A stretch of DNA of 64,000 nucleotides, from NCBI GenBank assembly GCA_046343015.1, contig JBKDOL010000110.1, positions 1-64,000 on the forward strand. The letters are read 5' to 3'. Shown here one piece after another: positions 61,623 through 64,000 of the stretch. The stretch is from BJ22 sp021298375. GTDB taxonomy: Bacteria; Planctomycetota; Planctomycetia; Pirellulales; Pirellulaceae. A program made the translations under genes and the position numbers. The number at the start of each line of letters is the position of its first letter. Position 1 is the stretch's first letter. The notes below the pieces were generated by a model. The model saw nothing but the letters and a program-made list of their open reading frames with translations, ran no database searches and had not been told where the DNA came from.

Positions 61623-62444
61623 ATGCCGTCAACCAATCCGCTCGACTACCTGCCCCTGTGGGCCCTGCTTGGTTTGTTCACGTTGGCGGTGCTGCTTTTC
61701 CTTGAGGCCGGGTTTCGACTCGGCAAACGCCGCTGGAAAGCGACCGAAGGTGAGTCAGCCGGCCCGCTGGGGACGATCGTTGGCTCGACTCTTGGCTTGC
61801 TCGCTTTCATGCTGGCTTTCAGCTTCAGCTTAACGGCCTCCCGATTCGAAGCGCGGCGGCAGATGGTCGTCGAAGAAGCCAATTCGATTGGCACTACCTA
61901 CCTGAGGGCTGGACTGCTGCCCGCGGCAACCGCGAGCGAGGTGCGCGAGCTGTTAAAAGAGTATGTCGATTCGCGGCTGGAAGTAACCCAGACCGGCGAC
62001 GTCGATTTAGCTTTGAAACGCGCCAACGAGTTGCATTTGAAACTGTGGCGGGCGGCTGAGTCCGTCGGGAAGTCACAGAGCGACTCGATCGTGGTCGGCC
62101 TCTTTATTGAATCGCTGAATGAAACAATTGATATCCATGCGAAGCGAGTGCTGGTGGGCCTGCAAAGCCGCATGCCCCTGGTACTCTGGCTGGCCCTGTT
62201 TTGCCTCACGGCATTCTCCATGCTGGGTGTTGGCTATCACGAGGCGATTGCCAAGTCGACTCGGTCCCCCGCCACCTTGCTGTTCGTGCTCGGTTTTCTG
62301 ACGGTTCTGGCCCTGGTCCTCGACCTTGATCGGCCGATCGGGGGTTATCTCCGAGTAAATCAGGAGGCGATGGTCAACCTGAAATCCATGATTGAGGAAC
62401 TGCCCGGCACGGGGCAACTCGGGGAACGTGGCGAGGATTCCTGA
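61623..62444 (+). CDS. DUF4239 (bestrophin-like) membrane protein
   Basis: The 273-residue protein has four predicted membrane helices: about 12-32, 52-74, 182-203 and 215-235. The signature after helix 2 is FSFSLTASRFEARRQMVVEE, followed by NSIGTTYLRAGLLP, typical of the DUF4239 family. Members are bestrophin-like membrane proteins of unsettled function. No Shine-Dalgarno is visible in the AT-rich repeat before ATG 61623. It is followed 133 bp later by the DUF2252 gene. Confidence 0.82.
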   Translation: MPSTNPLDYLPLWALLGLFTLAVLLFLEAGFRLGKRRWKATEGESAGPLGTIVGSTLGLLAFMLAFSFSLTASRFEARRQMVVEEANSIGTTYLRAGLLPAATASEVRELLKEYVDSRLEVTQTGDVDLALKRANELHLKLWRAAESVGKSQSDSIVVGLFIESLNETIDIHAKRVLVGLQSRMPLVLWLALFCLTAFSMLGVGYHEAIAKSTRSPATLLFVLGFLTVLALVLDLDRPIGGYLRVNQEAMVNLKSMIEELPGTGQLGERGEDS

Positions 62445-62577
62445 CATTGCGTCCCGGGCGATCCGATTTGATCCCGTGGCCGCGGAGGCTTGAATTACAA
62501 TTTAAGTCATTCCTGAACGGCTTGCCGATCAGGAGCTCGGTACCTGCCGAGCCCAACGCAATTCGGGGAATGACAAC

Positions 62578-63996
62578 GTGAAAAGGCGAATGAAAACCGG
62601 GGTCGGGGGAACGCTCAACCCAAGACTTCCTGGCCAGTCAAACCTCACTCGCAAAGAGCTGGCTGCTTGCGGAAAATCACTCCGGGACAAATGCTCTCGG
62701 CAAAGTCATTCCCAGTGGCGTCGCCCCAAACATCGCCGAGACCCGCTGGCCTTCATTCTGGAGTCCAATCGCGGCCGACTGCCCCAGCTGATTCCGCTCA
62801 GGCATGGCCGAATGTTGCAGTCGCCATTTGCCTTCTACCGCGCCACTGCCCTGAACATGGCGGCCGACCTGGCCAGCACGCCGACGAGCGGACTGAGAGT
62901 GCAGGCCTGCGGCGACTGTCATCTGATGAATTTCGGCGCTTTTGCCACTCCCGAGCGGCGCATCATTTTCGACATTAACGACCTCGATGAGACGCTTCCA
63001 GCTCCCTGGGAATGGGATGTCAAGCGCCTGGCTGCGAGTTTTGTCTTAGCCTGTCGCGACAATGGTTTCAGCCGTGCGACGGCACGCGATTCCGTCCTCA
63101 GTTGCGTCCGGTCGTACCGCAAGCGAATGGCGGAGTACAGCCAATTGAACGTCCTGGAGGTTTGGTATCAAAGCGTCGATGCGGAGGAATTGCTGCCACC
63201 GATTCGGGACAAAGCAGCGCGCGAGCGGTCCCAAAAGCGACTTGCCAAAGCGCGGAAACAGAATGTCCCGGAAAATGAGTTCCCCGAATTGACGACCAGC
63301 CAGGGGCAGCAAGCGTCGCTTCGTGAGAATCCGCCCTTCGTCTTCCATCCCCGTGAGAACCCGTTTAAGGAGCAGCTGCGCATCTTCAACCGCGCCTTTG
63401 TCCAGTATCGCGAGACCCTCGCGGAAGACCGGCGCCTGCTCTTGGACCGATTCAGGTTTGTGGACTTTGCGCTGAACGTGGTTGGAGCGGGAAGCGGCGG
63501 CACTCTCTGCGGCATTATTCTGCTGATGGCTGGTGACGAGGATCCCTTGTTTCTGCAGGTGAAACAGGCACGTCCATCGGTGCTGGAGGCGTTCGCCGGA
63601 AAGTCAGCGCACCGCAACAACGGTCAACGAATTGTCCATGGCTGCCGCATGCTGCAATCGGCGAGCGACCCGTTTCTGGGTTGGACCGAAGGGCAGAGAG
63701 GGCGACAGTTCTACGTCCGTCAGCTCAAGGACATGAAGATCAAGCCGCAGGTCGAAATCTGTACGCCCCACGCCATGCTGCAGTATGCCGAGCGATGTGG
63801 TTGGACTCTGGCCCACGCCCATGCCCGCTCGGGGGAACCGGCCAAAATCTCGGGCTATCTGGGAAAGAGCGACAAATTCGACGAGGCGATCGCCGATTTT
63901 TCCAGCCAATATGCCGACCAGTGCGAGCGCGACTACGAGTTGGTTTCGAAGGCTGCAAAGCGGGGGAAGCTGGAAGTCCTCCTGGAAGACAAATAG
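62578..63996 (+). CDS. DUF2252 family protein
   Basis: The 472-residue cytosolic protein contains the conserved DUF2252 blocks: ILESNRGRLPQLIPLRHGRM, SPFAFYRATALNM, ACGDCHLMNFGAF, FDINDLDETLPAPWEWDVKR and the later GWTLAHAHARSG. The GDxHxxNFG and DxND motifs resemble the catalytic loops of aminoglycoside-phosphotransferase-like kinases, so an unknown phosphotransfer is possible. I use GTG 62578, with GGGGAA 7 nt upstream; ATG 62590 is an alternative. The stop lies four bases from the window end, so it is complete. Confidence 0.88.
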   Translation: MKRRMKTGVGGTLNPRLPGQSNLTRKELAACGKSLRDKCSRQSHSQWRRPKHRRDPLAFILESNRGRLPQLIPLRHGRMLQSPFAFYRATALNMAADLASTPTSGLRVQACGDCHLMNFGAFATPERRIIFDINDLDETLPAPWEWDVKRLAASFVLACRDNGFSRATARDSVLSCVRSYRKRMAEYSQLNVLEVWYQSVDAEELLPPIRDKAARERSQKRLAKARKQNVPENEFPELTTSQGQQASLRENPPFVFHPRENPFKEQLRIFNRAFVQYRETLAEDRRLLLDRFRFVDFALNVVGAGSGGTLCGIILLMAGDEDPLFLQVKQARPSVLEAFAGKSAHRNNGQRIVHGCRMLQSASDPFLGWTEGQRGRQFYVRQLKDMKIKPQVEICTPHAMLQYAERCGWTLAHAHARSGEPAKISGYLGKSDKFDEAIADFSSQYADQCERDYELVSKAAKRGKLEVLLEDK

Positions 63997-64000
63997 GCGG

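Overview
The window reads as chromosomal DNA of a planctomycete, probably Pirellulales-like. This is an inference from gene content: a ResB-CcsA cytochrome c maturation fusion, an ECF sigma factor coupled to a Ser/Thr kinase that starts with a zinc-binding anti-sigma-like motif, a one-ExbB/two-ExbD/TPR operon, a reduced flagellar export cluster, many lineage-restricted secreted proteins, and dispersed 'CCTCCGTG' repeats. Base composition is GC-rich and fairly even. I saw no rRNA, tRNA, insertion sequence, prophage or CRISPR array.

Layout. 0-2.1 kb: a minus-strand ispF-ruvC-ruvA run, preceded at the window edge by an inverted pair of dispersed repeats. 2.2-5.0 kb: a three-gene ABC-2 exporter. 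5.2-8.5 kb: a secreted M28 peptidase and an acidic HTH/membrane protein closed by a clear terminator. 8.6-11.1 kb: a conserved unknown gene and fumarylacetoacetase. 11.4-16.5 kb: a lipoprotein and the 1297-residue CcsBA protein. 16.8-22 kb: a histidine-box membrane hydroxylase, a sialate O-acetylesterase, YchF and a secreted esterase. 22-25.4 kb (minus): chorismate synthase, a membrane-anchored unknown and ThiD. 25.7-30.1 kb: an SBF-type transporter, prfA-prmC and a Xer recombinase.

30.2-36.6 kb (minus): ExbD, ExbD, ExbB/TolQ and two periplasmic TPR proteins. 37.4-40.3 kb: two membrane proteins sharing a 'PKQYRG' module. 40.6-41.6 kb: malate dehydrogenase with a terminator. 41.8-45.4 kb (minus): an ECF sigma factor, a kinase and a secreted coiled-coil protein, bracketed by two direct copies of a ~120 bp repeat. 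46-53.8 kb: an esterase-fold protein without catalytic residues, a small protein resembling a degenerate histidine-kinase ATPase domain, then a FliF-like protein, FliO, FliP, FliQ, FliR and an FlhB that stops before its autocleavage domain. 53.8-57.3 kb (minus): sulfotransferase, SNF2 helicase and a coupled unknown. 58-64 kb: a coiled-coil unknown, an alpha/beta hydrolase, a UvrC-like GIY-YIG protein without the C-terminal nuclease, a DUF4239-type membrane protein and a DUF2252 protein.

The observations I would check first are the truncated FlhB and the two degenerate enzymes beside the export cluster, the repeat-bracketed sigma/kinase cassette, a candidate 36-residue small gene with its own terminator on the minus strand near 59.8 kb, a terminator-like hairpin between the prfA promoter region and prfA, and the unusually frequent 14-23 bp tandem duplications between genes. 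All functions are assigned by reading the sequence; no database search was run.
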